64,000 nucleotides of DNA, from NCBI RefSeq assembly GCF_012641365.1, contig NZ_JABAIM010000004.1, forward strand, positions 1 to 64,000, read 5' to 3'. The notes under the pieces are model-generated. The model was not told where the DNA came from and ran no database searches. It saw only the letters and a program-made list of their open reading frames with translations. The position numbers and the translations under genes are program-made. Each line of letters opens with the position of its first letter. The first letter of the stretch is position 1. The DNA comes from Leeia aquatica (GTDB lineage: Bacteria; Pseudomonadota; Gammaproteobacteria; Burkholderiales; Leeiaceae). Below, in pieces: positions 1 to 7,460 of the stretch.

Positions 1-223
1 AACATTGCACTTTGGTACAGGGTGCCGCAGGCAAGCGGCTGCCCGCCAATGGGCAGGCATCGCATGGGGCCATGCGGCGTACGTAGGCGAGATGTGGGCC
101 CATGTCACCGCTCACATGCAACACGCCGCATCCAGATGGTCAACACGCATATGCTCATCATTGCCCCTAACGCGATCATGAAGGTGCGGACCGATCAGCA
201 CAGTTCGCGCCCAGCATCATGTC
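1..223. other. Non-coding stretch downstream of the GST gene
   Basis: I see no convincing gene here. There are two small inverted repeats: CTGCCC (39-44) pairs with GGGCAG (51-56), and GCATGG (62-67) pairs with CCATGC (70-75). Neither is followed by a T-tract on either strand, so they are not clear terminators. The stretch lies 3' of the minus-strand gene that ends at 224. An open frame on the plus strand crosses it but has biased low-complexity composition and runs into the antisense of that gene. Confidence 0.5.
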
Positions 224-928
224 TCACACTCTTGCCGGAATGGTCAGCCCACGCTGTACCGCGGGGCGGTTGCGGAAGGTGTCCAGTGTGCGCAGGAGGT
301 GGGGGAACTGGTCGATGTGGACCAGCTCGCCTGCGCCGTAGAAGCCAATGAGGTTGTTCACCCAGGGGAAGATGGCGATGTCGGCGATGGTGTAGTCTTC
401 GCCCATGATCCAGCTGCGGTCTTGCAGGCGATCGTCCAGCACCTTGAGCAAGCGGCGGGACTCTGCCACGTAGCGGTCGCGCGGGCGCTTGTCTTCGTAG
501 TCTTTGCCGGCAAATTTGTGAAAGAAGCCCAGCTGGCCAAACATCGGGCCGATGCCGCCCATCTGGAACATCAGCCATTGGGTGGTGTGGTAGCGGGCGG
601 CGGCGTCCTGCGGCAGGAGCTGGCCGGTTTTGTCGGCCAGATAAAGCAGGATGGCGCCGGACTCGAACAGGGCCAGCGGCTGGCCGCCGGGACCGTTCGG
701 ATCAAGGATGGCGGGAATCTTGTTGTTCGGGTTGAGTGACAGGAATTCCGGCGAGAGCTGGTCGTTGCTGTCGAAGCTGACCAGGTGCGGCTCGTAGGGC
801 AGCCCGGTCTCCTCCAGCATGATGGAGACTTTGACACCATTGGGGGTGGGCAAGGAGTACAGTTGCAACCGATCCGGGTGCTGTGCGGGCCATTTCTGGG
901 TGACGGGGAAATCATTCAGTGTGCGCAT
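224..928 (-). CDS. Glutathione S-transferase, Nu-class (YghU/YfcG-like)
   Basis: This is a 234-residue glutathione transferase family protein, cytoplasmic. The thioredoxin-like N-terminal half (about 20-105) has the TPNG motif (28-31), the cis-Pro segment NNKIPAI (68-74) and the Glu-Ser glutathione-contact pair (89-90). An all-alpha C-terminal half follows. The TPN motif is typical of Nu-class enzymes such as E. coli YfcG and YghU, which act as disulfide-bond reductases with glutathione. I place the start at the ATG opening MRTLNDF; the frame is open for 28 more codons upstream, but that extension does not resemble the family. It lies 111 bases behind the SagB-type gene on the same strand, so it may be the last gene of the peptide cluster or an independent gene. 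Confidence 0.85.
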   Translation of the reverse strand: MRTLNDFPVTQKWPAQHPDRLQLYSLPTPNGVKVSIMLEETGLPYEPHLVSFDSNDQLSPEFLSLNPNNKIPAILDPNGPGGQPLALFESGAILLYLADKTGQLLPQDAAARYHTTQWLMFQMGGIGPMFGQLGFFHKFAGKDYEDKRPRDRYVAESRRLLKVLDDRLQDRSWIMGEDYTIADIAIFPWVNNLIGFYGAGELVHIDQFPHLLRTLDTFRNRPAVQRGLTIPARV

Positions 929-1039
929 CGGGGTTCCTGAAGGCGAAAGCAAAGGGACTATCTGCGTGATGGGGGTCAGACCACAGCATACGCGGATAGT
1001 GTGCTCATGCAAGGGCCGATCCGGACGGTTGCCGAAGTG

Positions 1040-1774
1040 CTACAGAGGGTGGCCGCAAGCGTAGCACAGCACCGCCTGATGCTGCCGGGCGGACAGGTTC
1101 AGCAGCTGCAGCACGCTCTCGTCCATGAAGGCACCAATCGGTACTCCGCCCAGCTTTTGTGACGCGGCTTCCATGTCCAGCGCCAGCATGTGGGCGCCGG
1201 CTTCCAGCAGCATGAAGCGCCCGCCGCGCTCTCCGTATTTGGCAGTCAGGCTGTCGCTACGGGCGATCAGGAAGAACACCACCGCTGGGGGCTGTGCCCA
1301 GTCCACCCCAATGATGCGGGCAAGCTGTACCCAGTCCGGCGCTGCACCGAGTGGCACCAGCCCGTGCTGCTCGGGGTCGTACCAAGCCAGCTGCCCCGTA
1401 TGCGAGGCTGCCAGTGTGACGTTCAACAGCGCCATATACAGCTGTAGCGGGTATTTGCCACCGCCGGAGGGCAAGGCATGGCGGCCATCCGGCCCGACCC
1501 GAAACGGCCGCAGCAGGCTGGACAGTTGCTGCGCACTCAGGGATTTGTCCTTGAAATGGCGCTGGCTGCGCCGACGTGACCAGACCGATTCCAGACGGGA
1601 GGCGGCCTTGGGTAGCGGCAGGCTGCCCTGCACATGGATGGGGCGGTAAGGGCGGTAGGCTTGGGCCGCGTCAATGGCGATACGTTCACGCAGCACCAGC
1701 GCCCGGCTCGGGCTCAGGCTGCTGTTGTCCCAGAACAAGCGGAACAGGGGTGCGGAATCGGGAGTATAGGTCAT
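1040..1774 (-). CDS. SagB-type flavin (FMN) dehydrogenase of TOMM/azole peptide biosynthesis
   Basis: This 244-residue protein belongs to the nitroreductase superfamily, SagB branch. In known systems SagB/BcerB enzymes oxidise azolines made by the cyclodehydratase to azoles, using FMN. Visible hallmarks are an FMN-contact arginine segment (RRRSQRHF, about 67-74), the PSGGGKYPL stretch (102-110), and Lys179-Tyr180 in AKYGERGGRF, which matches the catalytic Lys-Tyr of azoline oxidases. Gly-rich helix segments follow near 205-215. It starts 18 bases after the YcaO gene, so the two are probably translated from one transcript. It is at the short end for the family, as the N-terminal extension seen in some SagB proteins is missing. 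It is an oxidase component rather than a generic nitroreductase, given the neighbours. Confidence 0.88.
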   Translation of the reverse strand: MTYTPDSAPLFRLFWDNSSLSPSRALVLRERIAIDAAQAYRPYRPIHVQGSLPLPKAASRLESVWSRRRSQRHFKDKSLSAQQLSSLLRPFRVGPDGRHALPSGGGKYPLQLYMALLNVTLAASHTGQLAWYDPEQHGLVPLGAAPDWVQLARIIGVDWAQPPAVVFFLIARSDSLTAKYGERGGRFMLLEAGAHMLALDMEAASQKLGGVPIGAFMDESVLQLLNLSARQHQAVLCYACGHPL

Positions 1775-1792
1775 GGCAGGGGTAGCTACCGT

Positions 1793-3076
1793 TCAGCCCA
1801 AGGGGTGGGGCAAGGGGTTGGGAAAGGCGGTGTGGCTCACCTCACCGGGATAGCGCCAGGCCACATCGCGGCAGCGACCGCCCAGAAAAGGGGCGCGCTC
1901 GTCTGCATGCAGCCCGGACAGCTGCGGCGCCAGTACCCGCATCACCCGAATACCTGTCGCCGCCACATCCGGGGTGGTCAGCTCGCGGTAATACAGATCA
2001 ATCCCCGCCGCCGCCAGCTGAACTCGTAACTGCTGCAGCACCGATACCGTGGACAATGGAGGCGGCGTATCCCTCTCGGAGGGGACACTCACCAGTCTCC
2101 GGTGCCGCACCAGCGCCGTACGCGGCCACAGCTCAGGACGCAAGGTGTAGAAGGCCGCGTGCTGGTCAAAGCGGCGCAGGGCGTGCGGCTCCGGTGGCGG
2201 TGCCTTACCGTGCTGGCGCTGCATGTGGGCGGCAAAGGTCAGCCCCTGCGCCCACTCCAGCCAGGCCTTGTCCAGCGCTTCCTGCCGCGTATGGCGGCAG
2301 GCAATGCCAAAGGCGTAACGCTGACGGCCCTGTATCGGCCAGCCGCCCGCGACGGCAATCACCGGGTGCGGGTTCCAGGCTTGGGTCAGGTCATACGCAG
2401 CGACATCGGCACCCAGCTGGTCAGCCTGTGCCTGCAGCGACTCCGGCAGGGGAATTTGCCTGCCCCCCAGGCCATTGAGCCAGGTGCAGGTGAGGGCATC
2501 ACGCTCCAGCACTTCCTGCGTAGCCCGCAGCAGCCCCAGCCATGGCCCTTCTGCGGCATCAGAACAGGCGGCCAGGCCGCTGGAGGTGGAAGGCAGGCGC
2601 GCCTCGCCTTGCCGTGGCCCGAGCCCCACCCACTCCTGTGGTAGCCATACCGTCTGGTTATCGGCAAGGTCATACACGCTGCAAAACAGGTCATCCGTGC
2701 TGCGCGGCAGCGGCCAGGGGAAGCCGGGCTGCTGCCGCTGCGCTTCGCTATAGGGTGCAAAGGCGCTTTCATCCAGCACGCGGTCGCTCACGCCCAGTGA
2801 CGCACGGGTTCGCACCGGCAAACGTACCAGCGCGGCGGCATGGCGTTCCAGTGCCTCGGCAATGGCAGCGGTCATGGCCGTTTGCGCGTCGTAGCCCACT
2901 GCGCCGGAGATGGTTTGCCATGGGTTCTGTGGCTCTTCCGGCACGGCAGCGTTGTACACGCCCGGCCAGTCGCTGGCGTGTGACTCCAGCAGGTGGCAGG
3001 CGGGCAGCACGCCAGTATGCGGGTGGACACAGCGCTGCAACAGATGGCGAGACAGCGGGGTGGGGGCGGGAGTCAT
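1793..3076 (-). CDS. YcaO-domain cyclodehydratase (SagD/TOMM type)
   Basis: This 427-residue YcaO protein would use ATP to convert Cys/Ser/Thr of a precursor peptide to thiazoline/oxazoline rings, with the E1-like partner encoded upstream. Nucleotide-binding features are the SGAVGYD...EALERH segment (about 57-79) and the second cluster STSSGLAACSD (163-173) followed by QEVLERDA (187-194). The C-terminus ends NPLPHPLG, the proline-rich tail that is important for catalysis in azoline-forming YcaO enzymes. Length fits the stand-alone SagD type. I start at ATG 3076; a TTG one codon earlier is also possible. It lies 19 bases after the second precursor gene. Together with the SagB gene it defines the pathway as azole-forming rather than thioamidating. 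Confidence 0.93.
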   Translation of the reverse strand: MTPAPTPLSRHLLQRCVHPHTGVLPACHLLESHASDWPGVYNAAVPEEPQNPWQTISGAVGYDAQTAMTAAIAEALERHAAALVRLPVRTRASLGVSDRVLDESAFAPYSEAQRQQPGFPWPLPRSTDDLFCSVYDLADNQTVWLPQEWVGLGPRQGEARLPSTSSGLAACSDAAEGPWLGLLRATQEVLERDALTCTWLNGLGGRQIPLPESLQAQADQLGADVAAYDLTQAWNPHPVIAVAGGWPIQGRQRYAFGIACRHTRQEALDKAWLEWAQGLTFAAHMQRQHGKAPPPEPHALRRFDQHAAFYTLRPELWPRTALVRHRRLVSVPSERDTPPPLSTVSVLQQLRVQLAAAGIDLYYRELTTPDVAATGIRVMRVLAPQLSGLHADERAPFLGGRCRDVAWRYPGEVSHTAFPNPLPHPLG

Positions 3077-3095
3077 CAATACGTGCTAGCGTGTA

Positions 3096-3551
3096 TCAAG
3101 CAATCGACCAGAGCCAGAGCTCTACCATCCCTGCAGCAAACAGGGCAGCGGCGCAAAGGAGGGCCACCAGCATGCCCTTGAGTACCGTACGTTTATGCGT
3201 GGCATACACACAGGCAAACAGGGCAATCCACCCACCCAGAGACAGTAGGACCGAAGGCAGCCCCTGCTTCAGCCATAGCGCAATACCCAGCAGTACGGGT
3301 AAAGCCAGGAAGCCCAGCAGCCCCAACCCCACCCTGTGTGCCACAGAGGCTTTGGGGCTGCCTGGCTCAAACGCGGTATCCTGCACCCGCCCCCCTTGAG
3401 TGAGGCGGACAAAATGAACGGCGGTCGCAATACAGCCTGCGCCTGCTGTGACGACAGTACAGCTACAGGTGGTTGTGGTACATCCGCCACTTGCCGCAGA
3501 AAGGGTGTTGTCGCGGGCCTGGCGGTGAAAGGGGCTGGGTAATCGGTACAT
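3096..3551 (-). CDS. TOMM precursor paralogue 2: leader, Cys/Thr-rich core and membrane domain
   Basis: This 151-residue protein is the probable substrate of the YcaO/SagB machinery. Residues 1-14 (MYRLPSPFHRQARD) are identical to paralogue 1 and look like a leader. Residues 21-44 form a Gly/Thr/Cys-rich core (SGGCTTTTCSC at 21-31, Cys40) resembling the streptolysin S core. A variable linker (about 50-72) is followed by three hydrophobic helices (about 74-94, 98-117, 126-150) with GGWIALF and a Lys/Arg-rich turn (KRTVLK). Cysteines in the core are at 24, 29, 31 and 40. I chose the ATG that aligns with paralogue 1; 23 codons upstream remain open. Known TOMM precursors are usually small and lack such a membrane domain, so the assignment as precursor rests on the core and on its position. 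Confidence 0.82.
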   Translation of the reverse strand: MYRLPSPFHRQARDNTLSAASGGCTTTTCSCTVVTAGAGCIATAVHFVRLTQGGRVQDTAFEPGSPKASVAHRVGLGLLGFLALPVLLGIALWLKQGLPSVLLSLGGWIALFACVYATHKRTVLKGMLVALLCAAALFAAGMVELWLWSIA

Positions 3552-3653
3552 CGTCAGGATTCCGCCAAGGTTAGGCGCGCCACGGTGTGCTTCTCGTAGA
3601 GGACGCACCAAGCATGTCATGTTGTGTTGCCAAAGAGGTCACCACGACCATCG

Positions 3654-4109
3654 CTAATGAAGCCAGATGCTGATCTCCACCGTACCCACTGCGGCCATGA
3701 TCAGCAAACTGACGATGGCCACCACCACGCCTTTTTGTGTCCGGCGCTTGTTGGCATCGTAAACCAGCGCAAACAGACCGATCCAGCCGCCCACTGCCAG
3801 TACCAGACCCAACACCGGATTGCGTTCACCCAATGCCACGGCCACCAGCGCCACCAGCGGCAAGGCAAAGAAACCCAGTATCGCCAGCCAGACCTTCCCT
3901 GATGGCTGGGCTGCGGGCGTGGGTTCCGCTCCCCCTTCCGAGGCAGCCGGGGCTTGCGCCAGCCCGGCGAAGTGTACCGAGGTGGCAATGCAGGTTACCC
4001 CGGCAGTCACCAGCGTGCAGCAGCAGGTGGTGGTGGTCGAGCCGCCCCCCGCTGCAGAGAGGGCACTGTCGCGAGCCTGGCGATGAAAGGGGCTGGGTAA
4101 TCGGTACAT
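3654..4109 (-). CDS. TOMM precursor paralogue 1: leader, Cys/Thr-rich core and membrane domain
   Basis: This 151-residue protein has the same length and layout as paralogue 2 (3096-3551). The leader (1-14) is identical. The core at 21-44 reads GGGSTTTTCCC then TLVTAGVTC, with cysteines at 29, 30, 31 and 40. A Pro/Ala/Glu-rich linker (about 53-71) leads to three predicted membrane helices (about 73-93, 98-117, 127-149) with GGWIGLF and DANKRR between helices 2 and 3. It starts 18 bases after the E1-like gene, with GGGAA as a plausible ribosome site. Compared with paralogue 2, Ser24 and Cys30 replace Cys24 and Ser30, so the heterocycle patterns could differ. What is processed and whether the membrane part stays attached cannot be told from sequence. 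Confidence 0.84.
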   Translation of the reverse strand: MYRLPSPFHRQARDSALSAAGGGSTTTTCCCTLVTAGVTCIATSVHFAGLAQAPAASEGGAEPTPAAQPSGKVWLAILGFFALPLVALVAVALGERNPVLGLVLAVGGWIGLFALVYDANKRRTQKGVVVAIVSLLIMAAVGTVEISIWLH

Positions 4110-4127
4110 GGGTTTATTCCCGGTTTC

Positions 4128-4958
4128 TCAAGGGATCCACGGCAAAGGCAAGGCAGCGGCCAGTGGCGCAGCCACCTCGCCATGACACACCTGGCACCAC
4201 GGCAGACGGTACACCGTGGAGCGCTGGGTCTGCAGGGTGGTGAGGTCCATGCTCACACTTTGCTCCGTCCACTGTGTCCATCCCGCCTGACACCGCAAGG
4301 GTGCAAGGATCAAGGCTGCCAGCAAGGTCCACTGCTGCTGCACTTGGGGTGAGGCGGGCAAGGGCACATCGCCCCAGCGGTGTGCTACCCGGTTGGACAA
4401 GCAATGAATACAGGCGGTTTCCCCCGGCACCACATACGGCCCGATCACCAGGGTGTGATGATAGGCGATATCCACCCACAGATGCGGCTGTTGCAATGCC
4501 AATGCGGGGTAGCGGGTCACGCAGTCCATCCAGCTGGCGTTGCTGCGGATCAGCAGTACGGTATCGGCCTGATCCGGTTCCGCCACCCATTGCAGCCCAC
4601 TGTCGCCATCACGCTGCAAAGCCACCACCAGCGGCTCACAAGCTTCCCCCATCCAGCATAACGCCGCCCGCTGCGGGCGCTGCACGGTACGTGGGGAGAC
4701 AATGGCTCCCACCCGGCGCAACTGCCGTAGCGCGGCCTGACAGGCGGGTTGATCCTGCAGGGTGTGTAGTGTGTTCTGTTGCCAGGCATCAGCAATCTGG
4801 CGCGCAACCGATGCAGGCGTGGCTTCATCCACCGCGTACACCTCGTCGGCACCGCCGGAGAGGAACAGCATGTCGTCCTGCATGAAGACGGTCCAGCCCG
4901 GGTGAGGCTGCCAACCATCCTGTGTGGCTAAATCTGGTGCATCCGCGGGCAAGGGCAT
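4128..4958 (-). CDS. E1-like TOMM leader-binding / cyclodehydratase partner protein
   Basis: This 276-residue protein resembles the E1-ubiquitin-activating-like partner (SagC/ocin-ThiF type, cyclodehydratase domain TIGR03882) that binds the precursor leader and delivers it to YcaO. The N-terminal part (about 15-90) would be the peptide-recognition winged-helix region. The C-terminal half carries PGETACIHCL (Cys183, Cys186) and WCQVCHG (Cys255, Cys258), the four cysteines that hold a structural zinc in this family. It is shorter than fused or full E1-like versions (about 350 or more). It is the first gene of the minus-strand cluster, with AGGATGAT just before the ATG. Only 59 bases separate it from the divergent PAP2 gene, so promoters for both directions must lie there or inside the genes. 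Confidence 0.85.
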   Translation of the reverse strand: MPLPADAPDLATQDGWQPHPGWTVFMQDDMLFLSGGADEVYAVDEATPASVARQIADAWQQNTLHTLQDQPACQAALRQLRRVGAIVSPRTVQRPQRAALCWMGEACEPLVVALQRDGDSGLQWVAEPDQADTVLLIRSNASWMDCVTRYPALALQQPHLWVDIAYHHTLVIGPYVVPGETACIHCLSNRVAHRWGDVPLPASPQVQQQWTLLAALILAPLRCQAGWTQWTEQSVSMDLTTLQTQRSTVYRLPWCQVCHGEVAAPLAAALPLPWIP

Positions 4959-5017
4959 ATCATCCTGTGCGTGACTTTACAGCCATTGGCCCACACGCTA
5001 CCTGAGCCCACCCCGAG

Positions 5018-5641
5018 ATGCAACATCACAATGACATGAAACTGGTGATGCTTGCCTGGCTACACATGCTGCTGCTGGGTGGCCTGTTCTTTGTCGGCTA
5101 CCCGCTGACCAACCAGTGGGCCTCACATCAGCAGGCGGCAGTGCTGACCACCCCGCTGGACCGGCTGATTCCGTTCTGGGGCTGGATGATCTTCCCCTAT
5201 CTGAGCATCAACCTGCTCTACCCGTGCAGCTTCTTTCTGCATCCCGACCGCCACAGCCTGAAGCGTTTCAGCCTGCAACTGCTGCTGGTGCAAGGTGCAA
5301 GTCTGCTGGTGTTCTGGCTCTATCCCACCACCCATGCCCTGCCCCGTCCCAGCACGACGGGATTCGCGGGTCTGCTGCTGACCCAGCTGCAGCAGTTTGA
5401 CCGCCCCTACAATATGCTGCCCTCACTGCATGTCGCGGTACTGGCGGTGCTGTGGCACCATCCGCTGCGTCAGCAGTTACCGTGGGGTGGACGGCTGGTC
5501 TGGCACACCGTGGCCCTGCTGATTCTGTGCTCTACCCTGCTGACCCGGCAGCATCAGCTGCTGGATGTGTTGGCGGGATTGGCGGTGGGTGGCCTGGGTT
5601 TGGCGCTGTTTCCCTACCGGCCTCCTGTCCGGGGTGAATAG
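5018..5641 (+). CDS. PAP2-superfamily membrane phosphatase
   Basis: This is a 207-residue integral membrane protein with about five or six hydrophobic segments. Two of the three PAP2 signature blocks are clear: PSLH (135-138) and the final block with Ser172, Arg177, His179 and Asp183 (STLLTRQHQLLD). The first block is weaker. PAP2 enzymes dephosphorylate phosphatidate, undecaprenyl pyrophosphate or related lipids at the membrane. A second in-frame ATG at 5036 is an alternative start. It is read divergently from the azole-peptide cluster and is followed by an acetyltransferase-like gene, so an accessory role there (immunity, membrane adaptation) is possible but is inference. It could instead be an unrelated lipid phosphatase. 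Confidence 0.8.
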   Translation: MQHHNDMKLVMLAWLHMLLLGGLFFVGYPLTNQWASHQQAAVLTTPLDRLIPFWGWMIFPYLSINLLYPCSFFLHPDRHSLKRFSLQLLLVQGASLLVFWLYPTTHALPRPSTTGFAGLLLTQLQQFDRPYNMLPSLHVAVLAVLWHHPLRQQLPWGGRLVWHTVALLILCSTLLTRQHQLLDVLAGLAVGGLGLALFPYRPPVRGE

Positions 5642-5683
5642 ACTGGTGTAGCGTCGCCTCTCTCGACCCGGATAAGGCCTCAG

Positions 5684-6181
5684 ATGCTCTTCCCCGACCG
5701 CTTTTCCACCCCGCGCACCGGACAGGAAGGCCCTTATCAGTTCCGGCTGCTGTGCCCTGCCGATGTGACGGCAGACCATAAAGCGGTGATGGCGGCAGCC
5801 GAGCGCATTCGCGGGGTCTTCGGTCCGGACAATCACTGGCCACCCGCCACCCTGACCGAAGCGGATAATCTGGCGGACCTGCAACGCCATGAACAGGACA
5901 GCCTGAACCGGCTGAACTTTGCCTACAGCATCTGGCAGGATGAGCACTACGCCGGTTGCGCGTATATCAAACCGTTCAAGAGTCGCCTTGAAATAGATGC
6001 GCGGCGAGGACGCTTCCGCGAGCTGTGTTATCTGTGGGTCAGCAATGACTTTGTGACGCAGGAAGAGGCCATCTACCAGCACACCCGGCACTGGATAAAC
6101 CAGCATTTCCCACTTCGCCAGCCCGCCTGGCCGGGTCGGGAATGGGGTTGGGCGCAGTGGGCTGCACTGGCCTCCGCCTGA
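5684..6181 (+). CDS. GNAT-like N-acetyltransferase domain protein
   Basis: This is a 165-residue soluble protein resembling a small GNAT family often annotated only as acetyltransferase. After a short N-terminal strand it has AAERIRGVFGP, a NLADLQRHEQD stretch with several acidic and His residues, then AYSIWQDEHYAGCAYIKP, which looks like the central GNAT beta strands. The usual acetyl-CoA loop (R/Q-x-x-G-x-G/A) is not obvious. AAGG lies shortly before the ATG. It lies 42 bases after the PAP2 gene on the same strand, so they are probably cotranscribed. Whether it modifies the peptide product or does something unrelated is unknown. It converges with the ccdA-like gene, ending 14 bases from it. 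Confidence 0.6.
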   Translation: MLFPDRFSTPRTGQEGPYQFRLLCPADVTADHKAVMAAAERIRGVFGPDNHWPPATLTEADNLADLQRHEQDSLNRLNFAYSIWQDEHYAGCAYIKPFKSRLEIDARRGRFRELCYLWVSNDFVTQEEAIYQHTRHWINQHFPLRQPAWPGREWGWAQWAALASA

Positions 6182-6195
6182 CCCAGAGAGACCAT

Positions 6196-6927
6196 TCAAA
6201 AGCGGGTGGTCAGGCTCACCCATTGGTCCGGCATCAGCCCAACCAACAAGGCCTCTACACGCTTGTCCCAACCCAGCAAGATGGCGACACCCAGCAGCAT
6301 CAACAACAGGCCAAAGCCCTGCTGCAGACGGTAGGCATGTTTGAGTACGCGCTCCCTGACCCGCAGGAATGCAGCGCGTGAGGCGTAAGCAGCCAGCACC
6401 AGCGGAATCGCCGCGCCAAGGCCAAAGGCCGCCAGCGTCACGGTGCCTTGCAGCGCATGGCCCTCGGTGGCAACCAGGGTCAACGCTGAAATCAGCAGCG
6501 GGCCGGAACAGGGGCTCCACACCAGGCCCAGTACCGCACCCAGACCAAAATACCCGGCCAACGAAGCTGTATCCAGGCGCGCTGACCACCGGTTTGCACC
6601 ATTGGCCAATGGGCTGATCCAGCGGCTGAAACCATCGCGCAAGCCCGGCAGCAACAACACCGCCCCCAGCAGCAGCAGTATCCCGCCACCGAATTGGCGC
6701 AGTCGGACATCATTCAGCCCCAGCAAGGGCCCAGCTGTACCCAGCAGTAGCCCGAGTACGGCAAACGCGGTCACCATGCCCAGCCCCATCATCAGCGGGC
6801 CAGCGCGATGCCGTTGCAGACTGCCGCCCGCTACCAGGGGCAGCAGCGGGAATACACAGGGGCTGAGGGTGGACAGCCCGCCTGCCAGTATGGCCAGCAG
6901 CCATGGTCCCATACTCTGCCACACCAT
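6196..6927 (-). CDS. CcdA/DsbD-type transmembrane electron carrier
   Basis: This 243-residue membrane protein has six predicted helices and is of the CcdA type, which carries reducing equivalents from cytoplasmic thioredoxin to periplasmic thiol proteins. The two redox cysteines are visible in STLSPCVFPLLP near the N-terminus and WSPCSGPLL around the middle. It lacks the N- and C-terminal periplasmic domains of full DsbD (a full DsbD is encoded at 57908-59677). Its start lies one base after the stop of the thioredoxin-like gene, so translation is coupled. The pair likely acts as a membrane carrier plus periplasmic acceptor, for example in cytochrome c maturation or metal/thiol homeostasis; the exact target is unknown. 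Confidence 0.87.
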   Translation of the reverse strand: MVWQSMGPWLLAILAGGLSTLSPCVFPLLPLVAGGSLQRHRAGPLMMGLGMVTAFAVLGLLLGTAGPLLGLNDVRLRQFGGGILLLLGAVLLLPGLRDGFSRWISPLANGANRWSARLDTASLAGYFGLGAVLGLVWSPCSGPLLISALTLVATEGHALQGTVTLAAFGLGAAIPLVLAAYASRAAFLRVRERVLKHAYRLQQGFGLLLMLLGVAILLGWDKRVEALLVGLMPDQWVSLTTRF

Positions 6928-6928
6928 C

Positions 6929-7330
6929 TCAGTGTGCCACAGCGGTGAGCAGTGCAGTTTTCAACGGCGCAACCTCGGTATAACCGCCCTGGCGCGCTGT
7001 TTCATGCTTGCCACGGAACACCACTACCGTGGATTGCGCCCGAATCTGCATACGCTGCTTCAACGCTGCTTCGGTGTCGTAGTTTGCCACCAGCAAGGTC
7101 ACGTCCTTGAGCTGGGTATCCTGCTTCATGGCCTGGAAGGACAGCGACTGCGCACGACAGGTCGGGCACCAGTCGGCATGGAAATGGACCGCCACCGGCT
7201 TGCCTTCAGCCTGCAACGTTTGCAGTGTAGCGGCACTGTAGGGTTTGATCTCCAGCGCATGGGCCATCTGGCTCATCAGCCACAGCGGCAATGTCAGCAG
7301 CACAGCAGTCAGGGAAGGGATTCGAAACAT
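6929..7330 (-). CDS. Periplasmic thioredoxin-like protein
   Basis: This is a 133-residue protein with an N-terminal signal peptide (1-25, ending AHA) followed by a thioredoxin fold. The active site is WCPTC (Cys55, Cys58). It is therefore exported and redox-active in the periplasm. The start is placed at MFRIPSL because the 32 codons before it are not signal-like. It is coupled to the CcdA-like gene, its likely electron donor. It resembles the thioredoxin domain of DsbD more than CcmG, since the CcmG signature segments are not evident. Confidence 0.85.
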   Translation of the reverse strand: MFRIPSLTAVLLTLPLWLMSQMAHALEIKPYSAATLQTLQAEGKPVAVHFHADWCPTCRAQSLSFQAMKQDTQLKDVTLLVANYDTEAALKQRMQIRAQSTVVVFRGKHETARQGGYTEVAPLKTALLTAVAH

Positions 7331-7418
7331 GGGTGCAGCTCCTGAAAACAGAGGGATATTGACCCTTGGTCGGCGTCCCCGCCCATTTCTTGCACGGCAG
7401 CCATCCGCGTCAATAAAA

Positions 7419-7440
7419 AAAGGCACCCGAAGGTGCCTTT
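7419..7440 (-). terminator. Intrinsic terminator of the parvulin gene
   Basis: Nine bases (AAAGGCACC) pair perfectly with GGTGCCTTT across a four-base CGAA loop. On the minus strand the stem is followed by a run of T. It lies about 20 bases downstream of the parvulin stop. The A/T symmetry means it could also work in the plus direction. Confidence 0.85.
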
Positions 7441-7460
7441 TTGACCCACCGATTACCCGC

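Noticed and set aside
5477-6589. Minus-strand frame of 370 codons between the PAP2 and ccdA-like genes
   Set aside because: It overlaps three better-supported genes in other frames and has no recognisable domain.
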